From Nigrospora sphaerica (Eukaryota > Ascomycota > Sordariomycetes > Amphisphaeriales > Apiosporaceae), in assembly GCA_018287875.1 (NCBI GenBank), contig JAGVVL010000001.1, forward strand, positions 7,688,001-7,752,000: 64,000 bases of DNA, given 5' to 3'. The stretch's first letter is position 1, and the number at the start of each line of letters is the position of its first letter. Shown one piece after another: positions 32,665-44,173 of the stretch. The notes beneath the pieces were generated by a model. It worked only from the letters and a program-made list of their open reading frames with translations, was not told the DNA's origin and ran no database searches. The position numbers were made by a program, and so were the translations under genes.

Positions 32665-34108
32665 ATGAAGGCTACCCTGAGTCTCCTGGCCATGGCCGGG
32701 TCGGCACTCGCAGGATACGAGGTCTCTGATTATCCCGTGGCTACCCCCGAGTACCCGGTGTCGACCAAGACCGCGGACTATCCGGTCGAGACCCCTGTGT
32801 ACCCGACCAAGTCCGAGTATCCGGCCGAGCCTCCTGTGTACTCGACCAAGTCCGAGTATCCGGTCGAGCCTCCTGTGTACTCGACCAAGTCCGAGTATCC
32901 GGTCGAGCCTCCTGTGTACTCGACCAAGTCCGAGTATCCGGTCGAGCCTCCCGTGTACCCGACGAAGACCGAGTACCCGGTTCACACCCCGGAGTATCCG
33001 GTCACCAAGACCACCAAACTGCCGGATACCACCGGATACATCACCTCGACCGCGTATGAGACGACAACCGTTTGCCCTATCACGGAGACATACACGCAGT
33101 CAGGATCGTGAGTACCCCGTGCTTGACGTGGTAAAGCTTCTCTAACCGGTTTTTCAGTACTTACGAGGTGACCAAACTCACCACGTCCACCATTACCGTG
33201 ACCAAGGGCGGTGGCTACGTCACGACCACGCTGCCTGATGTCACCAAGGGCACGACCACCGAGGTCGAAGTCACTTACACGACAACCTGCCCGGTAACCG
33301 AGACGGTGACGGAGAAGGGCAAGACACACACCCAAACTCACACGGCGACCAGCCTCGTCGTGACCAAGGTGGAGACGGTCATCTACGAGACGGTCACCGG
33401 CCCGGCCAAGACCGAGACGGTCGCTACTGGTGTGTACGAGACCTTGACCTCCCTCTGCCCCATTACCGAGACCAAGACGGTCGAGGGATCCACGCAGGTC
33501 GTCACCTGGACTTCGACTTCGACCCTGGTCAAGCCGGTCCCCGTGACGGAAACTGCCTACCACACGAAGCCAGCCAAGACGGAGACGGTTGCTACCGAGG
33601 TTTACGAGACTCTGACTTCGCTCCACCCCGTCACCGAGACCAAGGTGGTCGAGGGATCCACGGAGGTCGTCACCTGGACTTCGACCTCGACTCTGGTCAA
33701 GACGGTCCCCGCGACGGAAACCGCCTACCAAACGATCTCCGTGACGGCAACCACGCACGTCGGGTTGACCGAGGTCAGCGAGGTCTCTCAGGGCTACACC
33801 GAGACGGTCTACCCGACGGTCTGGGTTACGCACAGCGACAGTAAGGATACCTCACCCGTCACGAAACCATGCCTGCAGCGAACTTGACTAACATGTTGAT
33901 TTTCTTCACAGCCACCGTCATCTCTTCGGTTAAGCAGTACCCGACGACGGTGGAGATCCCAACGACGCAGACGACCCTGGGCACCACGACCTATGCCCCT
34001 ACTACTACGGTTTCGGAGGCGCCCATCGTGACAGCTCACGCTCCCCGCGCCACAAAGGCCGTCGGGGCTGTCCTTGCCGGTGTCGCTGGTCTGATGGCTC
34101 TCATGTGA
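32665..34108 (+). CDS. GPI-anchored Thr/Pro-rich cell-wall adhesin-like protein
   Basis: A predicted surface protein of 440 aa in three exons: 32665-33107, 33158-33840 and 33912-34108 (introns of 50 and 71 nt). It begins with a signal peptide (MKATLSLLAMAGSALAG). Then come tandem Tyr/Pro repeats of 13 residues with the unit STKSEYPVEPPVY, and Thr-rich modules of the CPITET type, two of which (about 33415-33575 and 33583-33734) are near-identical. It ends in a GPI-anchor signal: a small-residue site followed by the hydrophobic tail VGAVLAGVAGLMALM. The Thr/Ser stretches should be heavily O-mannosylated. The architecture fits wall structure or adhesion; the actual ligand cannot be read from the sequence. 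The last three residues before each splice are phase-consistent and keep the module pattern. Confidence 0.88.
32803..32997 (+). repeat. 39-bp coding minisatellite in the adhesin gene
   Basis: Five consecutive 39-bp units (32803, 32842, 32881, 32920 and 32959), each encoding 13 residues of the form (S/P)TKSEYPVEPPVY. Units 2 and 3 are identical by eye, unit 4 differs by one base, and the outer units are more diverged. A related 42-bp unit precedes them at 32761. Confidence 0.95.
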
Positions 34109-35631
34109 GGAACTTGGGGTTTCGCCGGCCTGAGAGATGGCGGCGGAGTTACGAGTTCATACGGTGTCATGTTTGCACTTTTCTCTGGGGATAGAGGATT
34201 TGACGCGAAGACGATTTAATGAGACATGATCACGCCTACTACTAGAAGCCGCTACTGTCTTCTCGCTCCTTTCAGCGGTACCGCACCACCGCCACAGGAG
34301 GGGCAACGAAATGATGAACGAGTAGTAATGTTCGGAGTATAGGGGGAGGAGGGCGAGATTGTGCCCTCACATACACGCGCACACATTCGGACAAAAGACG
34401 ACACGGCGCGGTTGGATTTGCATGGTTACCATGCTACCGGAGTAATGTCGAACATTGAGATATCCGGCGACGGGCCTCGATGGTCGCCGCCACGTAGCCA
34501 TAGTGTTTAGACTTCTTGTACACATGTTAGAATAGCTCGAAAAAAGAACCAATTGGCGAGTTCTTCTCATGGGCGGAAGGAATCAGATCGGCACCACGTA
34601 TACGGGGCAAACCGTTGTGCATGCGAAAGCCGACGTGTTATGGTGACGTGAGCTCAGCGAAGAGCGGTTCGTCTACCTAGCCAAGCTTGCCTGGCACGAA
34701 TCAGAGGAGAGCGTCCGGTAACCCCTGTGTAGATCAAGGCAATACGAGGACACCACCAAGGCCCCTCTCGACTTGGTTACCCTTCCCCCTTCGGCGGTAA
34801 CCAAGAATAGCCGGGGCGGCTGACAGCACATCCTACATGGGATACCACCCCCCCAACCCGCTTCTGTAGGTGCCGGGCAGCATCACCCACCCCGCAGTTC
34901 GAGTCCCTGCTTCAGGAGCGTCATCTACTCCCCCCTCCTCGTTTATTTTTTTTTCCCCTCTGCCTGCGGCCGTCCGTGGGGACAGAGGGGGAAACCGTTT
35001 CCCTCTCCTCCTTCCACCCAATGGCGGGGACACGGAATAGGTCGGTCAGCATCGGATGACGGCAGGGGGCAGGGGGACAAGGTGGGAAGACAAAGCGAGA
35101 GCAAGTACCCGCGAGCGCGGACTGGTGGGACCCGGGGGGTTCTTTTTGAGGCTGCATTTTCGACCCGGCTTGGAGGAGGAAATATCCGATCCCTGTTGGC
35201 CTCGCTTCCCGGGCGTGGGCTGTTTTGTTCATGCAACTCAGAGGAGACTCATTCCAGCTTTCCTTTTTCTTTACTTCCCCGGAAAGAACAAGAAAACCAA
35301 CATGCGTCGGCGTCGGCGTCGTCCCTCCGGTTCCGAAACATCGGCCACTGCCGGCCCCAAAGGTAACACAGCAAGCTGTGGTGGGATGGTGCGCCTACCA
35401 CCACATAACAAACAGGGCGCAGGGAAGTCGTCGTCGGCAGGCTGGCAGAGGCGAGTCCCGAAAAAACAACCTCCTCCGCCTCCCTTCTTCCCCCGCCGGG
35501 CTTGCATCATATAGTATGTATGTATGCCGGCTCTTTCATCATTGGCCGACCCCGCCATCCGTCTTTTCTTCGGCGGTACCGGCGAGATTTTCGAGGGCTG
35601 CCCAAGGGTCGCAAAGCCGCAGCCACCCGCG

Positions 35632-35673
35632 CGCACGCACACACACACACACACACACGCACGCACGCACGCA
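35632..35673. repeat. (CA)n / (CACG)n microsatellite
   Basis: About 42 nt of CA dinucleotides flanked by CGCA units. Confidence 0.95.
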
Positions 35674-35929
35674 GAGCGAGCGAGGGGGGAGGGAGGGATA
35701 GGTTAAGCATCGTCCGACGGCGTGTGGCTTGCTGTTGTACGCGGCGAGTTCGGGCCAAACCCTCCCTTTCTCTCTTCTCCCCCCCTTTTGCGCCACACGC
35801 ACAGCCTACGGGGGGCTCGATGGCATGTCCGCGAACCCACACATCGTCCATGGCGTGGATTATATACCGGTCCAGGGCCAGGGGGAAACGGACGGACCCG
35901 TTGCTGTGGAGGGGCGACAGCCGCAGGAG

Positions 35930-35931
<2 letters not shown>

Positions 35932-35977
<46 letters not shown>
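35932..35977. repeat. (GCA)n trinucleotide microsatellite
   Basis: About 15 uninterrupted GCA/CAG units. In one plus-strand frame they would encode poly-Gln, but no gene is supported there. Confidence 0.95.
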
Positions 35978-35978
<1 letters not shown>

Positions 35979-36879
35979 GTCGTCACTCAGCAGCGCTTAG
36001 TCACCCCAACCCCAAAACAAGAGGCTTGCTGCTGACCAGCGGGAGAACCTCTCCCGCTCTGCGGCCTCGTCACCCATCTCAACATTGTCCCATGCAGTCC
36101 ATCCAACCCGACGCACAAGTTTCAAAGAGGGGGCATCCGTCTCTCGGCGGGTTGAAAACGCCCCCCCCTTTACGCCGTGCAACGGTCCTTGGGAGGGACG
36201 TCGACGACGACTACGACGGGTCCAAAGAAAATCATGCGACTTCTCCGGGCCCCGTCTTATCGAGGAGGCCTTCCATCTGCCCCCACCTTCGGGGAGGGTG
36301 TCATGAACTGGGTGTAGGATGCCGTCGTGTAGTAGTGACCCCCGGCTACCTTTTGGCCAAAGGAGACACTAACACGCCCGCCGGCCTTGTCTGGCGGGAT
36401 ACTCGTTGCGATCCAGTAGGGACAGTTGTAACCGGCGACGATGGCGTAGCGAGAATTGTGACCGACGACGACGGTGTAGCGGCAAAGACTTGTGTATATA
36501 CTCTCGACAACGCCATGCCGTACGTCCTGTCCTGTCGGATCAACGTTCCAAGTTCCCCCATGCGTACATGTAATCTACACGGCCGACACTCCCCCTTGGT
36601 CAGAAAGCAGCCAGAAATACCTCCTCCCCCCCCCCGTGGGGCGGAGACAAGTGAGAGGATAGAAGCAATGGCCACGGCCTTGCCCATGTCCAGATGCACT
36701 CGGCGCGCTTCAACCCCGTACCCAAGTCATTTCCATACATGAGACGCGGACGCCGTGTGCATGTCCCTCCCTCCCGTCTCGTCCATCAAATCACCGACGC
36801 CACGACACCGAAACACAGTCCCTCGGGCGCCGAGACTGCCGTCCTACCGACGGCCGCGGCCCCGGGCGATAGCAAATTC

Positions 36880-39800
36880 CTACTCATTAACCGCCTGGAG
36901 GGCCTGGTTGAGCGGCACGATCCGCAGACTCCGTCCCCGCCGCAGTCCCGAGCCGGAATTGGTAATGGTCGGGCTGTCGGCGTCCCGCCACTGCCGGAAC
37001 ACGCTCTTCATGTCGCGCGGGATGCCCTCGAGCACCACGGTGGAGATGGGCACAAACGGCCTGTCCTCCATGCTGGCCGCCAGAATGGCGTACTCCTGCG
37101 CAAAATCCAGGGCGTTGCGGAACGACGCGTACTGCGGCTGCGCATGCGCGCCCACAATAATGTACAGCTCGAAGAAGGCGTCGAGCACGTAAATGCTCCC
37201 AGGCTGCAAGTCGGACTGGGAGAAGGGCGACAGCTCCACAATCTACCGTCAGTTAGAATGGACCCGTCCTCACTCGCATCCACCACGCGTGGATCCATGA
37301 CAACCCCGTCTCTAAGGGAGCACCGCGTTACCTACCTGCTGCTTGGAAGCGGCATCCGACGCGAAGAGCCGGCTGCCGTACTCCTCGTAGCTTGGCTTCA
37401 GCCGCCAGTGGTCGGCCGAGCCCGCCTTGGCGTTGCCATCCTCAAACAGGTCCCAGAAATTGGCCGGCTCGTAGCCGTCGTTCACCTCTTCCATCTCGCC
37501 CGTCAGCGCGTAGTCCATGCCGACGAGACGCGCGCAGCCGAGCTCGTCGGCGCCGCTGCCCTTGCCCTTCCACAGATAGCATTTCCCGCCCGCGGCAATC
37601 AGGTACGGGAAGCCCGAGCACAGCGACGCCGACGTGAACTCGACCTCGTCGAACACCATCTGGCCCGAGAAGCGCCGGCCGCACAGCATCCGGGGCGCCA
37701 GCGAGTCGAACTTGTTGCGGGTGCCGCGCTGCGTCACCACGATGCCGCCCAGCGCCGCCAGGAACTCGGCACTCTCCTTGCCCTGCGTCAGCGTCACCAG
37801 CCTGCCGCCCATGGCCCTGGCTTCGCGGCCGACAAACGTGGACGCGTCTTCGACAGCCGAGGCCGGAACCCCGTTGCCCGACCAGAAGTAGACCTCGGAC
37901 GCCCTCCTGCCGGCATCGTTGACAAAGGTATGCACGCAGAGGTACATCTCGCCCTCGAACAGGTTTCTCTCATCGCCGGCGCGGACGGGCATCCGCTTGC
38001 CGTCGGCCGAGAACTGGAATAGCTGCGCGTCCAGCGTCTGGATCTGCGGTGCCGAAGTGCTGGGCTTGTTCAGCAAGATCTCGGCCGCATCCACTCGGTA
38101 GTCTCTCTTGGGCCTGTTGGGGCCGAAGAATTCATGCAGAGTATCCGAGACCTCGATTACCTGCTTGGTGGGCGACCGCAGCGAAGAAGACATCGTACTG
38201 CCGGGCGACATGACCTGCGGACTAGGCAGCGGCCGAGGTGACGCCGGAGGTTCGTGCGGGAGTGGCCTGGACGACGGCCTAGAGTGGCTGGGGGGCACTG
38301 GCAAGGGCCGGCTGCTGAAAAAGTCACCGGCCGGTTTGGACGAGGCCGGGGCCGGCGGTGACCGAGCCTTGGGCTCCTCGATAGCCGGACTCGACGGGTT
38401 GCTGAACAAGGGGCGAGGGGCCATGTCCTGCGTGCCGTCCAATGGCGACTTGACTTCGGACTTGCGTCGTTCCATTGACGGTTTGGGACTCTGCACCGCC
38501 TCGTCGAAGAATCTGGACATCCGTTTCATATCCAGCTTCCTCGGCGACGCCGGCTGGGCTGCTACAGTTTCGCTATTCTCTCGCTGTTTTGTGGGAGAAG
38601 CAGAGTTTCTTTGGGCGGCAAAGACGGCGATTTGCTCCGACACTTTGCTTGGCGATCGCCGGTGCGCAGCAGAGTCGAACGAGTTCGAAGCACTTCCGGT
38701 CGTGATGGGGTCTGGCCGACCCCGTGCCTGAAACTCGTGTGCAACTCTCGACGAACCTCGGGAGACCGGCCTTGATGCTGATGATGTCACCGATGCCTCC
38801 TGGTACTTCTCCTCCTTGGCAGGCGACGGTAGGGGCCGCGCAGACGCGGGCGTTTGCTCAGCACCGCCGGCCGTAGCCGGAAGAGCGGCAGCTTCTGTCG
38901 TCGGCGCCTTTCTCTTGGGGCCACGGGCTCGCGCCTTCGTCATGTGAGTCAGCTTGGGGCCCGATGCAGGCTCCTCACTGCCCGAGGACTTGCTTGCTTC
39001 GTCAGCGGTCCCAGAAGTCATAGACGGAGGGCCTCGCGCGAGCAAGCCTGCCAACGCTGGGTTGAAACGATTGGCCAAGCCGCCGCCTCCTGCTTTGCCT
39101 TGGAAACGTCCGGGCATGCCGGATTCCTTCGGCGCAGCGGATGCGGACACCGTGTCGTCATCCGTCGTCGCCGGCGTAATCTCGTTCGCTGGTCTCAGTC
39201 TCCCGGTCCGACCGCGTTCTACGAGGCTTGACTGAGGCATGGAGGCGCGCATCTCTAGTGTGCGTGCTCTTTCTCGCAGAGTAGGCGCCCCGCTTAACTT
39301 GGGGTCGCGAGCCGCGAAACCGCTCGATCGCTTCGGCAGGTCGGCCGAGGCACTTGGGCCGGAAGACATAGACTCCCGCTTGATCGATTTGGCACGTGCG
39401 AGCTCCATGCTCTTCACAAGCCCTTCGGGCACCGGCTGCTCGCTGGCGATGCTATTGCTGCGAGAGACGCCCCGTCCTTCGGATTGCGACTTTTGGAACT
39501 CGCTCTTCTTGGCCAATATCGCTTCTTTGAACTCGTCTACGCGCTCCGTCTTTTTCGGTCCACCGGTGACGTTCAGGGCGGCTTTGCCCCTTAGAATGTT
39601 GTTCTTTAGCTCGTCGGGGGCTTTGTAGTTTTGTGTCGTCGTCTTTCGCAGTGTGCCGAATACGTTCCGGAAGTCGTTGTTCACTTGTGACTCAGATGCG
39701 CTGGGGGCGTGTTTGGACTTGAGGCTGGCACGGAAGTCCTTCTTCAGCGGGCCATCCGTCTCTGGCTTGTCGGCCTCGATCCGTGGCCTTTGGGCACTCG

Positions 39801-41864
39801 TACTCGGGGCCTCTGGTGACTCGGCTGTGGGAGTAGCTGTATCTGCGGCATCCGAGTCGTCCTTGGTGGTGTTGCGGGTGCTGCTATAACCACCCGTGCG
39901 CTGTCTGATCAGCGGAGCAGCCTCGGAGCGGGCCCGCTCCCTCATGGTGCCAGTCGCACGGGTACTGCGTGAGCCACCGGTGCGCTGGCTTACCAAGGGA
40001 GCTGCGGCGGGAGCTGCGTCGTCTGTTGTTTTGTTGTTGAAGGCGTTACGAGCACTGGCAAAGCCTCCGCCCCCTGTCCGCTGGCTGATCAGCGGGGATG
40101 CTGGTATTGAGGTTGTACCCGGGGCGGTCGACCGCATGAGGCCCCCGATGCTGACTTGGTGCTTGTGCGAAACAGTCGGTGTTCTCGCAACGTCGGTACT
40201 GGGGTTCGCAGCTTTCTGGGCTTTTGCCCGGGCGATCTCGGCCATCCAAGCAGGCTGGTTAGCCGGCGCGGCCGCCTGCTTTGGTTTTGGAGTATCGGGT
40301 TTGTTAAGAGCCGACTCAAGCCAACTGGACTTTGTAGGGCTCCATCTTCTCGGGTCCGTACTCTGGGACGGTGTTCCAGACTGCGACCTGTCGGCATCCA
40401 CATCCGGCGGCGCGATGATCATGTCTGTTTCAAGGCTGAGGGGCGCGGTTGCTCGGGAAGAACCAGGCCCCTCTGAAACGTCATCTGTGCCTTGTATCGA
40501 GCTGGGGCGGGATAACGCTTCCGTAGAGATCTCCCGGTACATACTGGTGGGCCGGGACTTGGAACCAGGAGCAATGGTGTCAACGCGTTGCAATCCTCCG
40601 GGCGATTGGACGCTCCATCTCTTGTTGACGCTCTCGTTGCGCTTCATCATGGCGCTCTGAACGAATCCGCCCATGCCCTTGGTTGGAGAGGAAGAAGAAG
40701 AAGAGGGCTTGTCTGCTTTGGTAGGGGAGAAGCGGTCCAGGGCAGGGGACACCAAAGGCGGCTTCTCCTGCCCTGCATCAGGCTCATACGGATTGTCGTA
40801 GATAGGGGGGTCCAGTTTCTGAGAGCCGGTCAAGGGAAGAGGGAAATCCTGGTGGCGGGAATCATCTTCGTCTTTGGTGGCCTCGGACGAGGGCGCTCGC
40901 GACATGCCGGGAAGCTGAGTTCGTAAGGAGGACATGTCGGTTCGCTCTTCATCTTCGACCTGGCTTTTCCTGTAGGCATTGGATTCGGCCCCCCTGTCGG
41001 GCGTCTGCCGGAAGTATGAGGCGTCTTTCGACGACAAGGCCTGCGAAATCTGGTCTCTCGACATGGCCTCGGAGGCGGCTTCGGTGGGGCTGGTCGTCGA
41101 TCGGGCTGCGTTCTCGGCCGCGAGCATGGAGAGCGGCCGACTTCGCGGGCCATTGGAGGACGTGGGCCTCCTTTGCTGCCAGCTCAGACCCCGTGCAGTC
41201 GAGGCGCTCCTTGTTGGTGAGGCGTTGCCACTCGGCGATCTGACATCGCTGTCGAACGGCGACTCGTTCTCCTTGGAGGGAGAGGAGGAGAAAGAGCCGC
41301 GACCATACATGGGATCGAGCTCAGGCAGTTCTTTGGTGCTCTGTGGGCTTGCGGGCGGCTCTAGGATGGGCGAAGAATCCAGGGTCCGACGTTCGGGAGC
41401 CTGGGTCGCCGGACGCTGCGCGGATGGCGGCGGGGTGTTGACGGGTGAAGACTTTTGGGGAGAGATAGATCTGGCACGTTCTTGCGAAGGGACGAGTGTC
41501 AGCAAGCAGTCGGTCGCAAGGACGGGGGTTCACGGGCGAGGGGGAGAGGCGGGTGGCACGATGTTGTCGTGGGCGAGGCCCGAACGGTTTTGGGCGCGGG
41601 CCTTTGGGCAACAAACGTCGGGCGAGCGGCGATGGCGCGCGGCCGGGGAGGGGCCTCGCGGACCAGGCAGGCAGGGGATCGGGGGATCGGGACGGAGGGG
41701 AGGCGAGGCGAGGGGGAAAACACACCTGCACGGCGAGCCTGTCGTTCTTTCTTGTCCTGCAGGATCTTCTCTTCGAGTTCGCGAGAGCGCGCTTCGTCCT
41801 CCTCGGCTCGGCGGTCGCCCAGCTCTCGAACTTGCGACAAGAACTTGGATACGTCCTCAGACAT
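36880..41864 (-). CDS. DUF4045 and gelsolin-repeat protein
   Basis: A large protein of 1548 aa, probably linked to actin or membrane traffic through its gelsolin/villin-type repeats. The role of DUF4045 is not known. Exons are 41864-41726, 41480-37336 and 37242-36880 (introns of 245 and 93 nt). The N-terminus MSEDVSKFLSQVREL, EEDEARSRELEEKILQDKK and the junction-spanning RRAERARSISPQKSS are typical of DUF4045. Residues of about 60-1170 are long, disordered, Ser/Pro/Arg-rich sequence with three copies of the PL(I/V)SQRTGG motif. The C-terminal third carries gelsolin repeats, with EVYFWSGNGVPAS, FDEVEFTSASLCSGFPYLI, KCYLWKGKGSGADE and GSIYVLDAFFELYIIVGAHA. The last exon supplies the end of the final repeat, which confirms the second splice. 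Confidence 0.9.
39890..40098 (-). repeat. three SQRTGG repeats within the DUF4045 protein
   Basis: PLISQRTGGGG, PLVSQRTGGS and PLIRQRTGGY recur at about 28-35 residue spacing, each followed by a Ser/Arg stretch. The function is unknown; it could be a repeated short linear motif. Confidence 0.8.
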
Positions 41865-43393
41865 GGCTCTCGAATGGGGGGTAATAATATCACGAAGCCG
41901 TCACTCGCAGGCCGCATGGGAGCTCGGCAAAACAACAATCGCGCTCCGAAAAACAACTAGCCCAGCGGCACCGTCTTGTAACCGGCTCGTCGGTCGCAGG
42001 AGAAATTGGTTGCTATGACTAGCAGCATAGACAGGTCGCGTCGGTTGGTGCAGACTGGCGCCGAAGCTAAATGCGAGGCGTGTCTATTTGTGTCGCGGGC
42101 GCGGCTCCAGTCCTGGGTTGTTTGGGGGGGTTGACTATTTGACCGAATCCATGCGGTTCCTAGGTGACACGATCGAAAGTGGGTTTCCTGTGGTCCGCCT
42201 CCTTCTCCTCCGCTCCTCTTCACCGAGCCGAAGCGACACACGGCGCCCTTCAGCCGCCCCTAGCTATACACGCCCACGTCATGGCCCCCTGTTCGGGCCG
42301 TCCGACGGTGCGACTTGTGGGCAGCAGGTTCCTTCCTCTCTTCGTTTCCTGGATTCGGCGTCTGGGGCTGTCGGGGCAACCCGCCGACAGGATCATCGCG
42401 GCATCAGTTCCATCCATGCCACCTTCCCTATGGTCCTCCTCCTATCCAGGCCTGCGTCCGTAGTTGCACTACTAAGGTATAGCATCCGGGATGCCTTTTT
42501 CTCTTCTCCCTCCCCCCACCTACTCCCCCTCGCCCCTGACCCTGCCCCGTGTCGGGTATTGTCTGTTTGTGGAGCGGCCACGATCAGCTTCAGGTACGGA
42601 GCGGTCCTCGCCCAGTGAAAGCCTTGGGTCTTTTGGGAGAATGGATCCATTTGTTTACGGCCCAATCAACACCGCTCAGAGGGAGGGCCTCGGCTGGTGC
42701 AAATCATCCATCTGTCGGTGGCCGCCCCTGGATACTGGATACCCACGCCCATATACCGTCTGTGGCCTTACGTCCTAGATATGTACGAATAGATAGTCGC
42801 GTGGGAGCCCTGGATGGGTGCATGTTTTGCATTTGTCAACCGTTTCGGATGGACGAATAGGCATCTGGGGCGTCCACAGGGGGAGAGGTAGGTGGTACCT
42901 GAGCGCACATAAGATTCCATGCATCGGCACGTGCACAATTCAAGCCAGCCCGCCCACTCATTCACTTCCCCGTCATGGGCATGCAGTGGACGAACGGATA
43001 GGTCCATTCCGGGATCCCGCCGCAAGAGGTGAACGGTGATGAAACAAGAATCGCGACCTACCTTCACTGCACTAAGAAAAAACAATCCATAACCGGACAT
43101 GTAGCCTGCTAGCGGTCGGGCCCCAATAACAACGGCGGTATGCGCCGCCGTCGTCCCCCCCGGCGGGTGCTAGTGGCCAGCAGGCCAGTACGAATGGGTG
43201 ATCAGCGCCCGATGAGGCGCCCCGTTTGCTCCCGACCGTAGTCGCGTAGGAATAGCTCGGTACCTGCATCGTGCCCGTGCTTGGCACGCCCCTGCCTGTC
43301 CGTCTGTCCGTCTACGCAGTAGCTTTGCCCAGGTCTCCTTGTCGTCCGTCCCCGGCCGCTGCCTCACTTTCCCGATCGTCGTCAACAGCGTCG
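41865..43393. other. spacer upstream of the DUF4045 gene
   Basis: The promoter and leader of the DUF4045 gene and the 3' flank of ARL2. The open frames at 42088-42618 overlap in several registers and have no protein character. Confidence 0.5.
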
Positions 43394-44173
43394 TCAATAC
43401 AAAAACAGCCTTGCTTTCGCGTCCTCTACCACCCACGCCAGCCCTTCTTTCAGGTTCGCGCCCGTCATGGCGCTGCAACGCAGAATTTGCCAGTGATGGG
43501 TGCGGATCTCTCGGAGTTGGAGTCCCGCGAGAATCTCGTCATCGTCCATGCAACCGTGCACGTCGGTCTTGTTGACAAAGACGAGGAGACTTGCGCCCGA
43601 AAGTCGCTGCGGCGTTGTAGAGGTCGTCAGCCCGGCCGCATGCACCCTGCCCAACCACCAGTGTGGACACGCACCTCTTCCTGCAGAAGGCCGTGCAGCT
43701 CGTCTCTGCAGTCCTCGATCCTGAGCCGGTCGGTGGCATCGACCACCCAGATCAAGGCATCGGTTTTCTCAAAGTAGTTCCTCCAGTAAGACCGCAAAGT
43801 CTTCTGCCCACCCACGTCCCCTTTTCATCTTTCAGCCTCGACGTCTTCCCGGGGCCCGGCGGGACTTACAGATGTTCAACTTGTACCTGGAGCCAGCCTG
43901 TTCTCAGCACCCAGCCCCGCGCCGGGGTTGCACGCCCTCGCCCACTTACCCCTCATAGTCTATGGTTTTGATGATGAAGCCCAGCGTCGGGCTGACGGTG
44001 TTGACGTCCTCGTCCATGATTTTTTTGACGATGGTCGTCTTCCCGGCATTGTCGAGACCGCTGCTCTGGTTTCAGAAAATGCAAAGATTGCGTCGCTCCT
44101 CCGGCGTGGCTTACAGCATGAGGATCCGCATCTCCTTATCCTTCAGCCGGGCTTTTCGGAGGATGGACAGCAT
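43394..44173 (-). CDS. ARL2: ADP-ribosylation factor-like GTPase, ARL2/Alp41 type
   Basis: A small Arf-family GTPase. ARL2 works with tubulin cofactors in tubulin folding and microtubule dynamics (Alp41 in fission yeast, CIN4 in budding yeast). Five exons (44173-44115, 44060-43950, 43886-43870, 43820-43675, 43606-43394) give 181 aa. The third exon is only 17 nt, and introns are 49-68 nt. All motifs are intact after splicing: GLDNAGKT (P-loop, residues 21-28), [13 protein letters not shown] (switch 1), [13 protein letters not shown] (switch 2), VNKTD (residues 122-126) and SAMTG. The N-terminus [20 protein letters not shown] is characteristic of ARL2 and lacks Gly at position 2, so it should not be myristoylated, as is usual for ARL2. 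Confidence 0.95.

Larger units (their letters stand above)
34109..36879. other. 2.8-kb convergent spacer with microsatellites
   Basis: It lies between the 3' ends of the adhesin and DUF4045 genes. It contains a (CA)n and a (CAG)n tract. An open frame at 35729-36742 (337 codons, reading the CAG tract as poly-Gln) has no recognisable protein content and was not called as a gene. Confidence 0.45.

Noticed and set aside
32614..32985. minus-strand repeat frame opposite the adhesin minisatellite
   Set aside because: Produced by the 39-bp repeat read in antisense; there is no start context or other exon.
32982..33833. 283-codon minus-strand frame opposite the adhesin
   Set aside because: The repeats in this frame simply mirror the Thr-rich repeats of the sense strand.
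35632..35673. CRISPR-like or telomere-like repeat
   Set aside because: It is a simple CA/CACG microsatellite without spacers or telomeric TTAGGG units.
36694..38022. 442-codon plus-strand frame opposite the DUF4045-gelsolin gene
   Set aside because: Antisense shadow. The minus strand carries recognisable gelsolin repeats with consistent splicing.
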